A model generated the notes under the pieces. That model was not told where the DNA came from and ran no database searches. It worked only from the letters and a program-made list of their open reading frames with translations. Below, in pieces: positions 8,571 to 16,623 of a DNA stretch of 64,000 nucleotides. Within the stretch, counting starts at the first letter, position 1. Every line of letters begins with the position of its first letter. The stretch comes from Bradyrhizobium icense (GTDB taxonomy: Bacteria > Pseudomonadota > Alphaproteobacteria > Rhizobiales > Xanthobacteraceae), in the NCBI RefSeq assembly GCF_001693385.1, contig NZ_CP016428.1, positions 4,836,001 to 4,900,000 of the forward strand, in the 5' to 3' direction. The position numbers and the translations under genes were made by a program.

Positions 8571-9137
8571 ATGCCCGAAGACCCCGAAATTCTGTTCTGG
8601 CGACGCACCGACGTAATTGGTCTCGAGCGTTTGATGCTCAGCCTTTCCGCTGATGCCGTGTTGGCGGAATCAACCGTGATCTGCATGGAGGACGGCGGCT
8701 TTCAGCTCGACCACCGCTGGACGTTGACCCCAGATTGGCGGGCCCAGTCGCTGGATGTCGCGCGATGGGGACCGACCGGGCTCAGCCGCCTCAACCTTGA
8801 ACGAACGGACGACGGCTGGCGCGTTGATGGCCAACGGCGTGCCGACCTCGATGGTGCAGAGGAGCCGGATCTCTCCGTGACTCCATTTTGCAATACATTC
8901 CCGATCCTCCGGACGCCTGCCGGCGCGGGGGAAAGCCGCACGCTCGACACCTGCTTCGTTGACGCAGCCACTATGACCGTCCAGCGTTCCCGTCAACGAT
9001 ATGACCGCATCGGACCGAACCGAGTACGCTACGTGGACCTCGGGGTCTCGGCAGGCTTTGAGGCGGACCTCGAGGTGGATAATCGGGGTCTGGTGCTTCG
9101 CTATCAGCACCTTTTCGAACGCGTGACACCTGTCTGA
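8571..9137 (+). CDS. putative glycolipid-binding domain protein (DUF1089)
   Basis: A 188-residue protein from the ATG at 8571, with GAGGA about 6 bases upstream. The opening ILFWRRTDVIGLERLML and the later FCNTFPILR, YDRIGPNRVRYVDL and FEADLEVDNRGLVLRY blocks match the Glycolipid_bind family (PF06475), a beta-rich fold related to the LolA/LolB type. There is no signal peptide, so it is probably cytoplasmic, and its biochemical role is unproven. It is divergent from the Lin0512 gene. Confidence 0.8.
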   Translation: MPEDPEILFWRRTDVIGLERLMLSLSADAVLAESTVICMEDGGFQLDHRWTLTPDWRAQSLDVARWGPTGLSRLNLERTDDGWRVDGQRRADLDGAEEPDLSVTPFCNTFPILRTPAGAGESRTLDTCFVDAATMTVQRSRQRYDRIGPNRVRYVDLGVSAGFEADLEVDNRGLVLRYQHLFERVTPV

Positions 9138-9225
9138 CGAAGGCATTGCGATAAATCGCTGACCAAAAAGCCACCCATGCCGAGCTGACTAATTCCGCAC
9201 GCCTGATGACGTCGCCCTGCCCGCC

Positions 9226-9498
9226 TCATCGGCGCGAGATCAGCTTCAGCCAGGGCGCCGAATGGAAGGCGCTCATCAGCAGGTACATCGGGACCATCCC
9301 GCCCACCGGCGATGCGCTCGCCGCCGAACAAAGACCATCCAGCGGGCCACCGCCAACCACAGCAGTAAGCAGCGCCATGATTGCGAAGGTCGGCGCGGCC
9401 GCAAGCGACAGCCATCTGACGATGGCAAGCGCGGCCGCGGCGCCGTCGTGATCACAGCTCGCAGCACCTCTCAGGTTGCTGTGAGAGGCCTCGCTCAT
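9226..9498 (-). CDS. small membrane protein, end of DUF899 operon
   Basis: A 90-residue protein whose ATG overlaps the stop of the DUF899 gene (ATGA, 9495-9498), so it is translationally coupled. It has two hydrophobic helices: AAALAIVRWLSLAAAPTFAIMALLTAV (about residues 20-46) and a PVGGMVPMYLLMSAF helix near the end, finishing HSAPWLKLISRR. This looks like a two-helix inner-membrane protein commonly found beside DUF899 genes. No function is known. Confidence 0.65.
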   Translation of the reverse strand: MSEASHSNLRGAASCDHDGAAAALAIVRWLSLAAAPTFAIMALLTAVVGGGPLDGLCSAASASPVGGMVPMYLLMSAFHSAPWLKLISRR

Positions 9499-10244
9499 CC
9501 CTTCGTGCCTGCGCTCTGCTTGCGGAACGCGGCCTCGCCGGCGTCCGACACCTCGACCCACCTCTTGTCGGGCGCTGCGCCTTCGACGTAGCTATCGTGC
9601 CAATTCCACCACTTGTAGGTCGGCGTCTGCGGATAGCCCTCGGGCGAATCTTCCCAGACCTCCTGACGGCCGAGCGGCGTGATGTCGAGGTAGTTCCAGG
9701 TGCCCCCCATCTGCTCGTCGCCGCGGTTGTTGATGAAGTAGGTGCGGTAGATCTTGTTGCCGTCGCGGAAGAACACGTTGGTGCCGTGCCACTCGTCCAC
9801 GCCGAAGTCGGCATCGAAGCTATCGGTGACGGTGATCCAAGGGATCATCTCCCATCCCATTCGCTTTTTGAGCCGCGCGATGTCCGGCTGCGGCGCGCGC
9901 GAGGCGAACACGAGCGTGGTGTCGCGGGCATTGAGATGAGCGACGTGGGCGACCTGGTCGGCCACCATCGAGCAGCCGCGGCAGGCATGGTCGGGCCAAC
10001 CGAACACGCCGGGTTCGTAGAAGGCCCGATAGACGATCAGTTGATGACGGCCCTCGAACAGGTCGCGCAAGCTTGCCTCGCCGTTGGGGCCCTCGAACTT
10101 GTATTCCTTCTCGACAGCCAGCCATGGCATCCGACGACGCTCGGCAGCGAGCGCGTCGCGGGCGCGGGTCATGGCCTTTTCCTTCACGAGCAATTGCTGG
10201 CGGGCCGCTTCCCATTCCTGGGCCGAAACGGTGTGAATCTGCAT
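9495..10244 (-). CDS. DUF899 family thioredoxin-like protein
   Basis: A 249-residue protein of the DUF899 family (PF05988), which has a thioredoxin/peroxiredoxin-like core. Visible hallmarks are the LIVYRAFYEPGV strand, the ACRGCSMVADQV helix with a CxxC-like C-R-G-C pair (about residues 88-91), TLVFASRAPQ, and the YRTYFINNRG/GGTWNYLDITPLGRQE block near the C-terminus. The redox role is inferred from the fold. It sits third in an ArsR-SRPBCC-DUF899-membrane protein operon and overlaps the next gene by 4 bp. Confidence 0.88.
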   Translation of the reverse strand: MQIHTVSAQEWEAARQQLLVKEKAMTRARDALAAERRRMPWLAVEKEYKFEGPNGEASLRDLFEGRHQLIVYRAFYEPGVFGWPDHACRGCSMVADQVAHVAHLNARDTTLVFASRAPQPDIARLKKRMGWEMIPWITVTDSFDADFGVDEWHGTNVFFRDGNKIYRTYFINNRGDEQMGGTWNYLDITPLGRQEVWEDSPEGYPQTPTYKWWNWHDSYVEGAAPDKRWVEVSDAGEAAFRKQSAGTKG

Positions 10245-10296
10245 GGCTAACCTCCTGTTGTTGTGATGCTAGTTGCTTGTGCTTCGACGTGCAGCG

Positions 10297-10830
10297 TCAG
10301 GCCGGCAGGCGCGCGTCGTATTCCTTCATGAGGCCGCTCCAGCCATCCCAGAACGGCGCCGGCTCTTCGCCGCTGGCACGGGCGATCAGCACATCGAGAT
10401 GCATGTGCCAGCCGGCCATGTGCTTGAGCAGCGTGGCGCGGTCGGGGAAGCGCCGATGGATGATCGTGAGCAGCACGCCCTTGCCTTTGGGCTCCAGTTC
10501 GAACGTGACATCACCCGTGCTGTTCCAGGTGATTGACAATTTTCGGGGTGGATCGAATTCGGTAATCCGGCTCTGCATGCGATGCTCGCCGCCAAAGCCG
10601 GCCGGGGCTTTGCCGGGCGGATCCGTCAATTCGTCGTTGCGCCAGACGAGCTCGAACGGCGCGCCGGCCTTCATCTCCATGTCGCCTGCCGCCAGCCATT
10701 TGCGGCGCAACTCGCTGTCGGTGAGGTAGGCCCAGATGCGCTCGATCGGGCCGGGCAGCAGCCGCTGGATTTTCAGCGTCGTGGGCTCGGGCAATTCGCC
10801 ATAGGCTTCGGGCTTCGTCGTCGAATTCAT
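10297..10830 (-). CDS. SRPBCC (AHSA1-like) domain protein
   Basis: A 177-residue START-like protein with an ATG at 10830 preceded by GGAG. Typical AHSA1/SRPBCC elements are LKIQRLLPGPIERIWAYLTD, LRRKWLAAGDMEM, the central PPRKLSITW strand and the C-terminal GWHMHLDVL helix. Proteins of this type next to an ArsR regulator are very common; the ligand is unknown. It begins 12 bp after the ArsR stop and is clearly part of the same operon. Confidence 0.88.
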   Translation of the reverse strand: MNSTTKPEAYGELPEPTTLKIQRLLPGPIERIWAYLTDSELRRKWLAAGDMEMKAGAPFELVWRNDELTDPPGKAPAGFGGEHRMQSRITEFDPPRKLSITWNSTGDVTFELEPKGKGVLLTIIHRRFPDRATLLKHMAGWHMHLDVLIARASGEEPAPFWDGWSGLMKEYDARLPA

Positions 10831-10842
10831 GGTTCTACTCCT

Positions 10843-11187
10843 TCACTTCCTCGCCTTTGCCTCGTCTTCCGCACGCAACAGCGCTTCCAATCTGTCGAGA
10901 CTGGTGTTCCAGAAGCGCTCGTAACGCTTCAGCCATGCATCGGCTTCCGCGAGCCGCGCCGCCTCGAGGCGGCACAGATGGGTGCGACCGCGGATCGTCC
11001 GCTTCACCAGCCCGGCATTCTCCAGCACGCGCACATGTTTCGATGCGCCGGCGAAGCTCATCCGGAACGGCGTCGCCAGTTCCCCGATCGTGAGTTCGCG
11101 TTCGGCCAATTGTCCAAGCATCGCCCGGCGCGTTGGGTCCGCGAGGGCATGAAAAACAGCGTCGAGATGTGCCGAATATTCAACCAT
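10843..11187 (-). CDS. ArsR-family transcriptional regulator of SRPBCC/DUF899 operon
   Basis: A 114-residue winged helix protein from the ATG at 11187 (MVEYSAHLDAVFHALADPTRR...). The ALADPTRRAMLGQL opening and the FAGASKHVRVLENAGLVKRTIRG recognition helix and wing are typical of the ArsR subgroup paired with SRPBCC proteins. There are no metal-binding CxC motifs, so a non-metal signal is likely. A 12-bp palindrome overlaps its start codon and a second copy of the same pattern lies 39 bp upstream, supporting autorepression. Confidence 0.88.
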   Translation of the reverse strand: MVEYSAHLDAVFHALADPTRRAMLGQLAERELTIGELATPFRMSFAGASKHVRVLENAGLVKRTIRGRTHLCRLEAARLAEADAWLKRYERFWNTSLDRLEALLRAEDEAKARK

Positions 11188-11232
11188 ATGGTTTAGTATA
11201 GTCAGGCAACGCCAACAGTCAACCGATTGGTT
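11182..11232. promoter_or_regulatory. pair of AACC-N4-GGTT operators before the ArsR operon
   Basis: AACCATATGGTT at 11182-11193 is a perfect 12-bp palindrome covering the ArsR start codon. AACCGATTGGTT at 11221-11232 keeps the AACC-N4-GGTT frame. The start-to-start distance is 39 bp, close to four helical turns, so dimers would sit on one DNA face. These are the best candidate binding sites for the adjacent ArsR protein. Confidence 0.6.
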
Positions 11233-11263
11233 TAACGTTTTCGTGATGGAATTCCGACCAGCT

Positions 11264-12409
11264 CTAACCGTCCGGCACGGTGTAGACGGCGCAGGACGAT
11301 GCGATGCCACGCAATGCATGCGTTCCTAGCGGGATCAGCGTCGCGCTTGTTTCGGCAGCGACCGCGCTCGAAATCAGCACCGTCCGGCCGAGCGGCCGGC
11401 ACAGGCCTTCGAGCCGGCTGACCAGATTGACGGCAGGCCCGATCGCGGTGAAATCCAGCCGGTCGGCCGCACCGACATTGCCCCACAGAATTTCGCCGAG
11501 ATGCAACGCAACACCGAACGACAGGCAGGGTAGCCGTTGCTCTCTCCTCGCTATGTCGAGATGCGCCATTCCGGCCTTTGCGGAAGCAACCGCGCGCAAC
11601 GCCGCGTCGCAGGCGTCGCGAGGCCTGTCGCCTGTGACCGGAAAGATCGCGAGCACGCCGTCGCCGATGAATTTCAACACCTCGCCGCCAAACGCGTGAA
11701 CCGAACCGGCAATGCAGTCGAACCATGATCCCAGCGATTCGATGACGGAAGCGGGGGGCTCCGCCTCGGACAGCGCGGTGAAGCTGCGCAGATCGGCGTA
11801 GAGCAACACCGCTCGAATGGTCTCGCCGACCTCGCGCCGCAGCGGACCTGCCAGCACGCGCGCGGCGCTGCGCCTGCCGAGATAAGCCTCGAGCGCAGCC
11901 GATAGCGTCGCGCGCGCCGAGAGTGCGGCAAGCGGCGCTGCGGCAAAGCGGGCGGCTTCGCGCAATCGATTTGCTTCCGCTTCCGTGAACCGGCGTGGCC
12001 CGATCCAGCCGAGCACCGGCCCGCCTGCTCCCGTGCCAACGCTGTCTTCATGCACTGCACCGCCCGCAAGCCCGCTCAACCAGCGCCGCCCGGCATCGCC
12101 CGATGAATCCCCTGCGCCGCCGAATCCCGCCGGAGCGAATCCCACCGCCTCGATCACCTCGCCGTTTTCGGCCCGCCATAGCCAGGTCCGGCGGGCGACG
12201 ATCGGATGCGGCACGGCGAGCGTCAGCGCCCCGCCGGCAAGAGGCACGTCGTCGGCGATCAGGCGCGTGCCGAGTTCGGCGAGGAACCGGTCGGCGCCCG
12301 GCGAAGTGCTGGCTGCATCGATCAGCCATGTCAGCGGCGGACTCAGTTGCATGGATCGATCATGCGGCAGCGATGTTGCATTGTCACCCACGGCACTTAC
12401 CTTAGGCAC
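11264..12409 (-). CDS. class III adenylate cyclase domain protein
   Basis: A 381-residue protein. The first ~180 residues are a variable sensor region with the feel of a GAF-like domain (EAEANRLREAARFAAAPLAALSARATLSAALEAYLG linker). The C-terminal ~190 residues are the cyclase: first metal Asp in LLYADLRSFTALS, second in FIGDGVLAIFP with Lys in EVLKFIGDG, purine-specifying Asp in DFTAIGPAVNL and transition-state Asn/Arg in NLVSR. All catalytic residues look intact, so it should make cAMP. An internal ATG at 12352 is an alternative start. It is tail-to-head with the ArsR operon (about 30 bp from its operators). Confidence 0.85.
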   Translation of the reverse strand: MPKVSAVGDNATSLPHDRSMQLSPPLTWLIDAASTSPGADRFLAELGTRLIADDVPLAGGALTLAVPHPIVARRTWLWRAENGEVIEAVGFAPAGFGGAGDSSGDAGRRWLSGLAGGAVHEDSVGTGAGGPVLGWIGPRRFTEAEANRLREAARFAAAPLAALSARATLSAALEAYLGRRSAARVLAGPLRREVGETIRAVLLYADLRSFTALSEAEPPASVIESLGSWFDCIAGSVHAFGGEVLKFIGDGVLAIFPVTGDRPRDACDAALRAVASAKAGMAHLDIARREQRLPCLSFGVALHLGEILWGNVGAADRLDFTAIGPAVNLVSRLEGLCRPLGRTVLISSAVAAETSATLIPLGTHALRGIASSCAVYTVPDG

Positions 12410-12458
12410 TCGCTGGTTGCATCAGCGCGCCCTGCCAACGACCCACGAGGTTTTTTCG

Positions 12459-12914
12459 ATGACTGAATCGTTTGTGCTCCAGCGCGAGACCCACATCGCC
12501 GCTCCCCGCGCCAGCGTGTTCGCCTTCCTGACGGACCCTGAGAAGATCGTGCAATGGATGGGCAGCGAGGCAGTGACGGAGATGCACCCGGACGGCATGT
12601 ACCTCCTGAAAGGCGTCGGCAGCGCGACGGCGCGCGGCGCGTTCCGCGAGGTCGTGCCTGTTCACCGTCTCGCCTACAGCTTTGGCTGGGAAGGCAACGA
12701 GGAAGTGCCGCCGGGATCGGGCCTGATCGAGATCGATCTAATCGAACGTGACGGTGGCACGCTGCTGCGCATGACGCATAGCGGCCTGCCCACCGAGGCA
12801 ACCCGCGACAGCCATTCCAAGGGTTGGGCGCACTATCTCGACAGGCTGACCAAGGTAGCCGCCGGCCAGGATCCCGGACCGGACCGAGGACCGAGTGGCA
12901 CACGCAACGCGTAA
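12459..12914 (+). CDS. SRPBCC domain protein
   Basis: A 151-residue AHSA1-type protein starting at ATG 12459 with CGAGG nine bases upstream. The VLQRETHIAAPRASVFAFL opening, the PEKIVQWMG helix, the YLLKGVGS strand and the C-terminal KGWAHYLDRLTKVA helix are standard SRPBCC features. It is not linked to an ArsR gene. It is divergent from the cyclase, with about 50 bp between start codons that must hold both promoters. Confidence 0.85.
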   Translation: MTESFVLQRETHIAAPRASVFAFLTDPEKIVQWMGSEAVTEMHPDGMYLLKGVGSATARGAFREVVPVHRLAYSFGWEGNEEVPPGSGLIEIDLIERDGGTLLRMTHSGLPTEATRDSHSKGWAHYLDRLTKVAAGQDPGPDRGPSGTRNA

Positions 12915-12949
12915 GAAAGGTGTCGGTCAAGGCGTGCATCGCTGGACGA

Positions 12950-13642
12950 TCAGTCCTGTTTTTTCAACACCGTCACATGAAGACGGCGCCGGATTTCCAT
13001 CCCCTGGCGCCTATAGAGCGCGATGGCCGAGTGATTGTTGGTGAAGACGTGCAGGAACGGAATTTCGCCGCGCGATGCGATCTGGCGCGAGATGGCCGAT
13101 AGCAGCATCTGTCCGTAGCCGCGGCCGCGATGGGACGGATGCACGCAGACCGCGGTGATCTCGGTATATTGAGCCGGCTTCATCCGCTCGCCGGCCATCG
13201 CTACAAGCTGGCCGTCGACGCGGATGCCGAGAAAGGTGCCGAGCTCACGGGTCCGTGCGTTGAACGGACCCGGCTTGGTGAGCTCGGTCAGTTCGATCAT
13301 CGCGGGAACGTCATCCACACCAAGGGTGACGATATCGAAGCCGTTGGCTGGCGTTTCAACCGGCGTCCCGATCATCTGCTCGCCGGTCTCCGCCAGCACG
13401 ATCTTGAATTCTGCGGGCGGCTTCACGGGATCCGGCGTGAACAGCACGGCGATGTCCTGCGGCGACATCAGAGCTGCGAGCGCTGCAAAACTTTCGGGCG
13501 ACGTGTCCTTCATCGCTGCGAAGGGCGTGATCTCGGCCGGATAGCGCCGCGCGCGGGCATCGCCTTCGGCCAACGCCCGCTGCGTGGTCGTCAGCGCAGT
13601 CCAGATCGGATAATCGAGGGGGTGGCTGTCGTGAACGGACAT
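12950..13642 (-). CDS. GNAT family N-acetyltransferase (FR47-like)
   Basis: A 230-residue protein whose C-terminal ~115 residues are a GNAT domain: ITAVCVHPSHRGRGYGQMLLSAI carries the RGRGYG acetyl-CoA loop (about residues 170-175), followed by FLHVFTNNHSAIALYRRQGM with the family's conserved Asn and Tyr. The first half (AALMSPQDIAVLF...) resembles the lead domain of FR47-type two-part acetyltransferases. The substrate is unknown. It converges on the SRPBCC gene. Confidence 0.87.
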   Translation of the reverse strand: MSVHDSHPLDYPIWTALTTTQRALAEGDARARRYPAEITPFAAMKDTSPESFAALAALMSPQDIAVLFTPDPVKPPAEFKIVLAETGEQMIGTPVETPANGFDIVTLGVDDVPAMIELTELTKPGPFNARTRELGTFLGIRVDGQLVAMAGERMKPAQYTEITAVCVHPSHRGRGYGQMLLSAISRQIASRGEIPFLHVFTNNHSAIALYRRQGMEIRRRLHVTVLKKQD

Positions 13643-13679
13643 CGGACTGCTTTCATTCTCACTCGACGGCGCGACAACT

Positions 13680-14657
13680 TTAGCGGTAATCGGCGAGATC
13701 GGCTACCTTGCCGCCCTCCCGGACCTCGGCGGTGTAGCGCCAGATGTCCGGTCGCGAGCCGTCGATATCCGTAAAGCCATACTGGCGCGCCAGTTCGCCG
13801 GAGCTGACCGATTTCTGATTCCACCTGCTGCGGTCGGGATCGGCGGCCAGCGCAGCCACAGCGCGGCCGACATAGCGCGGCGATTCCGATAGCGCGAAAT
13901 CGGGCGGCGCCCGGTGCCTGCCGCCTCCCCGCTCCGCCAGCGCTTCGCGCCAGTTCGTTTCGGTGACGCCGAAATTCTCCAGCATCATCTCGGAGCGCAG
14001 CCAACCGGGCGTAATCGCCACCGCTGTTGCCCCGTGCGGTGCGAGTTCGTGGCCTTGCGAGTAAGCGAGACGGTTCACGCTATGCTTGACGAGGTCATAG
14101 AACACCGAGATCCGGTAATGCTGCGCGTTGTAGTCGGCGGTGCCGTCGGCGACTTCGACAAGCAGGCCGCCTGCTTTCGCGATCAGCAGCGGCAACAGAT
14201 AATGCGACGTCACCAGATGCGTCTCGATGCCGAGCCGCAGAATCCGCAGGCCCTTCTGCAGGTCGAGCTTCCAGATCGGCGTATTCCATTCGGCGGGCCC
14301 GCCCTTCAGCCGTTCGGCGCCCCAGATGTCGTTCACCAGCACGTCGATGTGGCCGTGCTCGGCCCGGATACGCTCGGCCAACGCCGCGACCTGTAAAGGT
14401 TCGAGATGATCGACGGCGATGGCGACGCCTTTGCCGCCGAGGCTGGTCACGAGTTCGGCCGTCTCCTCGATCGTCTCCGGCCGGTCGTAATCGGATCGCG
14501 TTGGAGCATCGGCGCGGGCGCTGCTGCGCCCCGTGCAGATCACCGTCGCACCCGCCTCTCCCAGCGCGGCGGCAATGCCGCGACCGGCGCCGCGCGTCGC
14601 GCCCGCCACCACGGCGATACGTCCGCCAAGCGCGCCTTCATGTGAGACCACGCTCAT
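13680..14657 (-). CDS. SDR family oxidoreductase (DHRS1-like)
   Basis: A 325-residue SDR. The cofactor motif is AGATRGAGRGIAAALG near residues 18-33, the NDIWG motif takes the NNAG position near 109, and the catalytic pair is in FYDLVKHSVNRLA (Y-x-x-x-K, about residues 184-188). The long insertion around the DYDRPETIEETAEL segment and the extended C-terminus give the ~300+ length of the human DHRS1-like branch. The substrate is unknown. It precedes the GNAT gene on the same strand by 37 bp. Confidence 0.88.
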   Translation of the reverse strand: MSVVSHEGALGGRIAVVAGATRGAGRGIAAALGEAGATVICTGRSSARADAPTRSDYDRPETIEETAELVTSLGGKGVAIAVDHLEPLQVAALAERIRAEHGHIDVLVNDIWGAERLKGGPAEWNTPIWKLDLQKGLRILRLGIETHLVTSHYLLPLLIAKAGGLLVEVADGTADYNAQHYRISVFYDLVKHSVNRLAYSQGHELAPHGATAVAITPGWLRSEMMLENFGVTETNWREALAERGGGRHRAPPDFALSESPRYVGRAVAALAADPDRSRWNQKSVSSGELARQYGFTDIDGSRPDIWRYTAEVREGGKVADLADYR

Positions 14658-14714
14658 CCTCCCCTAACCTTCACGTGCCGCTGCAGTCCGATCGCATCGA
14701 AGCGCCGGCGCGCA

Positions 14715-15239
14715 TCATTCCGCTTTCCCTGCCGTCGCCTTGATCAGATTGTCGCGGAGCGTGACGACGTTTTCCTGCAGCCGCGCGAACTCGTCGGGCT
14801 TCAGTCCGGTAGAGGCCACGAGATTCATGTGCATGCCCTTCTCGCGCAGCCGGCGGCCGGCCTCGGTGAGGCTGATGCGCACCTGCCGTTCGTCCGCGGG
14901 ATCGCGCTGACGGCGCAGATAGCCCATCTGCTCCAGCTTTTTCAGGATCGGCGTCAGCGTGTTGGATTCCAGAAACATCTTCTCGCCAAGCTCACTCACG
15001 GTCTGGCCATCCTGCTCCCACAACGCCACGATCGCGATCCATTGCGGGTAGGTCAGGCCGAGTTCGTCGAGGCCCTTCTTGTAGGCCCGTCCGAAGGCAA
15101 GGTTGGCCGAATAAATCGCAAAACACAGGAAATCGCCAAGCCGCCGCTCGCCTGCGCCCGGCCTCGGCTTCTGACTGGCCTTTGAATTGTCTCTCGAATT
15201 GTCCCTGGAACCGGCCCGGGGCCCATCATTCAGTTTCAT
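14715..15239 (-). CDS. OhrR-type MarR-family redox regulator
   Basis: A 174-residue protein from the ATG at 15239 (AAAGGA about 8-13 bases upstream); an ATG at 15284 would add 15 residues. After a basic Ser/Arg/Asn-rich leader, the core is that of OhrR: DFLCFAIYSANLAF carries the peroxide-sensing Cys (about residue 39), then YPQWIAIVALWEQDG, the LESNTLTPILKKLEQMGYL recognition helix and the DERQVRISLT wing. OhrR is oxidised by organic hydroperoxides and then leaves the DNA. No ohr gene is adjacent; the divergent operon encodes VOC, cupin, CcdA and thioredoxin proteins instead. Confidence 0.85.
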   Translation of the reverse strand: MKLNDGPRAGSRDNSRDNSKASQKPRPGAGERRLGDFLCFAIYSANLAFGRAYKKGLDELGLTYPQWIAIVALWEQDGQTVSELGEKMFLESNTLTPILKKLEQMGYLRRQRDPADERQVRISLTEAGRRLREKGMHMNLVASTGLKPDEFARLQENVVTLRDNLIKATAGKAE

Positions 15240-15294
15240 GGAGGTCGTCCTTTCCGACACGAACATGTGAAGTCTCGCATCCATATATATCGTG

Positions 15295-15309
15295 TCCGAT
15301 TAAATCGGA
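15295..15309. promoter_or_regulatory. inverted repeat TCCGAT-N3-ATCGGA, candidate regulator site
   Basis: A perfect 6+3+6 inverted repeat sits 5 bp before the -35 hexamer of the divergent VOC operon and about 56 bp upstream of the chosen OhrR start codon. It is placed so that a bound dimer could affect both promoters. Assignment to OhrR is inference. Confidence 0.45.
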
Positions 15310-15313
15310 AGCC

Positions 15314-15342
15314 TTGACACTTGGTCTTGGTGCGCTTTATAT
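15314..15342 (+). promoter_or_regulatory. sigma-70-type promoter for VOC-cupin-CcdA-thioredoxin operon
   Basis: TTGACA at 15314-15319 and TTATAT at 15337-15342 are separated by 17 bp, a near-consensus housekeeping promoter. It points toward the VOC gene, whose start is about 80 bp downstream. It lies between two palindromes, an arrangement expected for a repressor-controlled promoter. Confidence 0.6.
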
Positions 15343-15357
15343 CGCGCACACGATTAC

Positions 15358-15380
15358 ATCGCATGCGATACAAATGCGAT
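15358..15380. promoter_or_regulatory. palindrome ATCGCATGCGAT plus half-site, candidate OhrR operator
   Basis: ATCGCATGCGAT (15358-15369) is a perfect 12-bp palindrome, and ATGCGAT is repeated at 15374-15380. The block lies just downstream of the -10 box, at the expected transcription start, where a bound repressor would block the VOC operon. OhrR from the divergent gene is the nearest candidate. Confidence 0.5.
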
Positions 15381-15423
15381 GCCCGGGAAGCATTCCCGCC
15401 ACCACAACATCAAGGAGAGAACC

Positions 15424-16119
15424 ATGTCAGACCTCAAGGAACGCACCAGCACCACTTCCACTGAGACCAAGGCCGCTTCCGCGGTCGACCTGAAGCTCGA
15501 AGTCATCGTCATCCCGGTTTCCGACGTCGAACGCGCCAAGCAGTTTTATGCCAAGCTCGGCTGGCGGCTCGACGCCGATTTCGCCGGCCCTGACGATTAC
15601 CGCGTGATCCAGTTCACGCCTCCCGGCTCCAACGCCTCGGTCATCTTCGGCAAGAACGTCACCCCTGCCGCGCCCGGCTCTGCCCAGGGCCTGTACCTGA
15701 TCGTCTCGGACATCGAGGCCGCTCGCAACGAGTTGCTCAGCCGCGGTGTTGCGATCAGTGAAGCGTTTCACGCCGCCGGCAACGTCCATGTCGGTTCGGA
15801 TGAGCCCTATCTGTTCGGGCGAGTCCGGCTAAGCGGCCCGGATCCGGAACGCGGCAGCTACCGCTCCTATGCCTCGTTCAGCGATCCCGACGGCAATGGC
15901 TGGCTGCTGCAGGAAGTCACCGCGCGATTGCCTGGGCGCGTCGACGCCAACGCTACGGCCTTCAACTCGTCGGCTGATCTCGCGAGCGCACTGCGCCGTG
16001 CGGCTGCCGCCCATGGCGAGTACGAGAAGCGCAACGGCGGCCAGCACGATGAGAACTGGCCGGACTGGTACGCCGAATACATCGTCCGCGAACAGGCCGG
16101 TCGGCAGCAAGCGGCATGA
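15424..16119 (+). CDS. VOC (glyoxalase/bleomycin-resistance) family protein
   Basis: A 231-residue protein from the ATG at 15424, preceded by AAGGAGAG. Residues about 20-150 are a vicinal-oxygen-chelate domain: VIVIPVSDVERAKQFYAKLGWRLDADF is the first module, and YRSYASFSDPDGNGWLLQE the second, with FSDPDGN before the metal Glu. The last ~75 residues are an unusual extension (ADLASALRRAAAAHGEYEK...ENWPDWYAEYIV) of a kind seen in some VOC proteins fused to small helical tails. First gene of the operon behind the promoter at 15314; divergent from OhrR. Confidence 0.88.
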   Translation: MSDLKERTSTTSTETKAASAVDLKLEVIVIPVSDVERAKQFYAKLGWRLDADFAGPDDYRVIQFTPPGSNASVIFGKNVTPAAPGSAQGLYLIVSDIEAARNELLSRGVAISEAFHAAGNVHVGSDEPYLFGRVRLSGPDPERGSYRSYASFSDPDGNGWLLQEVTARLPGRVDANATAFNSSADLASALRRAAAAHGEYEKRNGGQHDENWPDWYAEYIVREQAGRQQAA

Positions 16120-16178
16120 GCTGGCGAAGCGATCATTGCACGCAAGTTCGATGAATTTCCCAAACCAAGGAGATCAAC

Positions 16179-16589
16179 ATGATCAGGATGAAGAACTTTC
16201 AAATCGCGGCAATGGCAGCGCTTGTCGCCGGAGCCGTTCTGGCGCCGTTCAGTGCGCAGGCGCAGCAGAACGGAGTCACGCGAACCGATCTGCAGCGGCA
16301 CGATCTCAGCGCGCCGGAGCGCGAGGCCATCCAGGTCCGCGTCGACCTCGCCCCCGGCGTGGCGTTCGGCAAGCACACGCATCCCGGCGAGGAAGTGATC
16401 TATGTCCTCGAAGGCCAGCTCGAATATCAGATCGAGGACAAGCCGCCCGTCACGTTGAAAGCCGGCGACGTGCTTTTCATTCCGGCCGGAACGGTGCATT
16501 CGGCCAGGAATCCCGGGAACGTCAATGGCAGTGAACTCGCCACTTACATCGTCGAAAAGGGCGAACCCCTCCTCACATTGGTGAAGTGA
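16179..16589 (+). CDS. periplasmic cupin-domain protein
   Basis: A 136-residue protein with a signal peptide (residues 1-29, cleavage near AQAQQNG) and an AAGGAG ribosome-binding site. The cupin motif 1 is FGKHTHPGEEVIYVLEGQLEY, with the two His and Glu metal ligands; motif 2 is the AGDVLFIPAGTVHSARN segment with the third His. It would bind a metal in the periplasm. Within the operon it follows the VOC gene by about 60 bp and precedes ccdA, so a role beside periplasmic thiol redox is likely, but the substrate is unknown. Confidence 0.85.
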   Translation: MIRMKNFQIAAMAALVAGAVLAPFSAQAQQNGVTRTDLQRHDLSAPEREAIQVRVDLAPGVAFGKHTHPGEEVIYVLEGQLEYQIEDKPPVTLKAGDVLFIPAGTVHSARNPGNVNGSELATYIVEKGEPLLTLVK

Positions 16590-16623
16590 CCGTAGCAGCC
16601 TGCATCTACGAGGAGAGCCCGAC

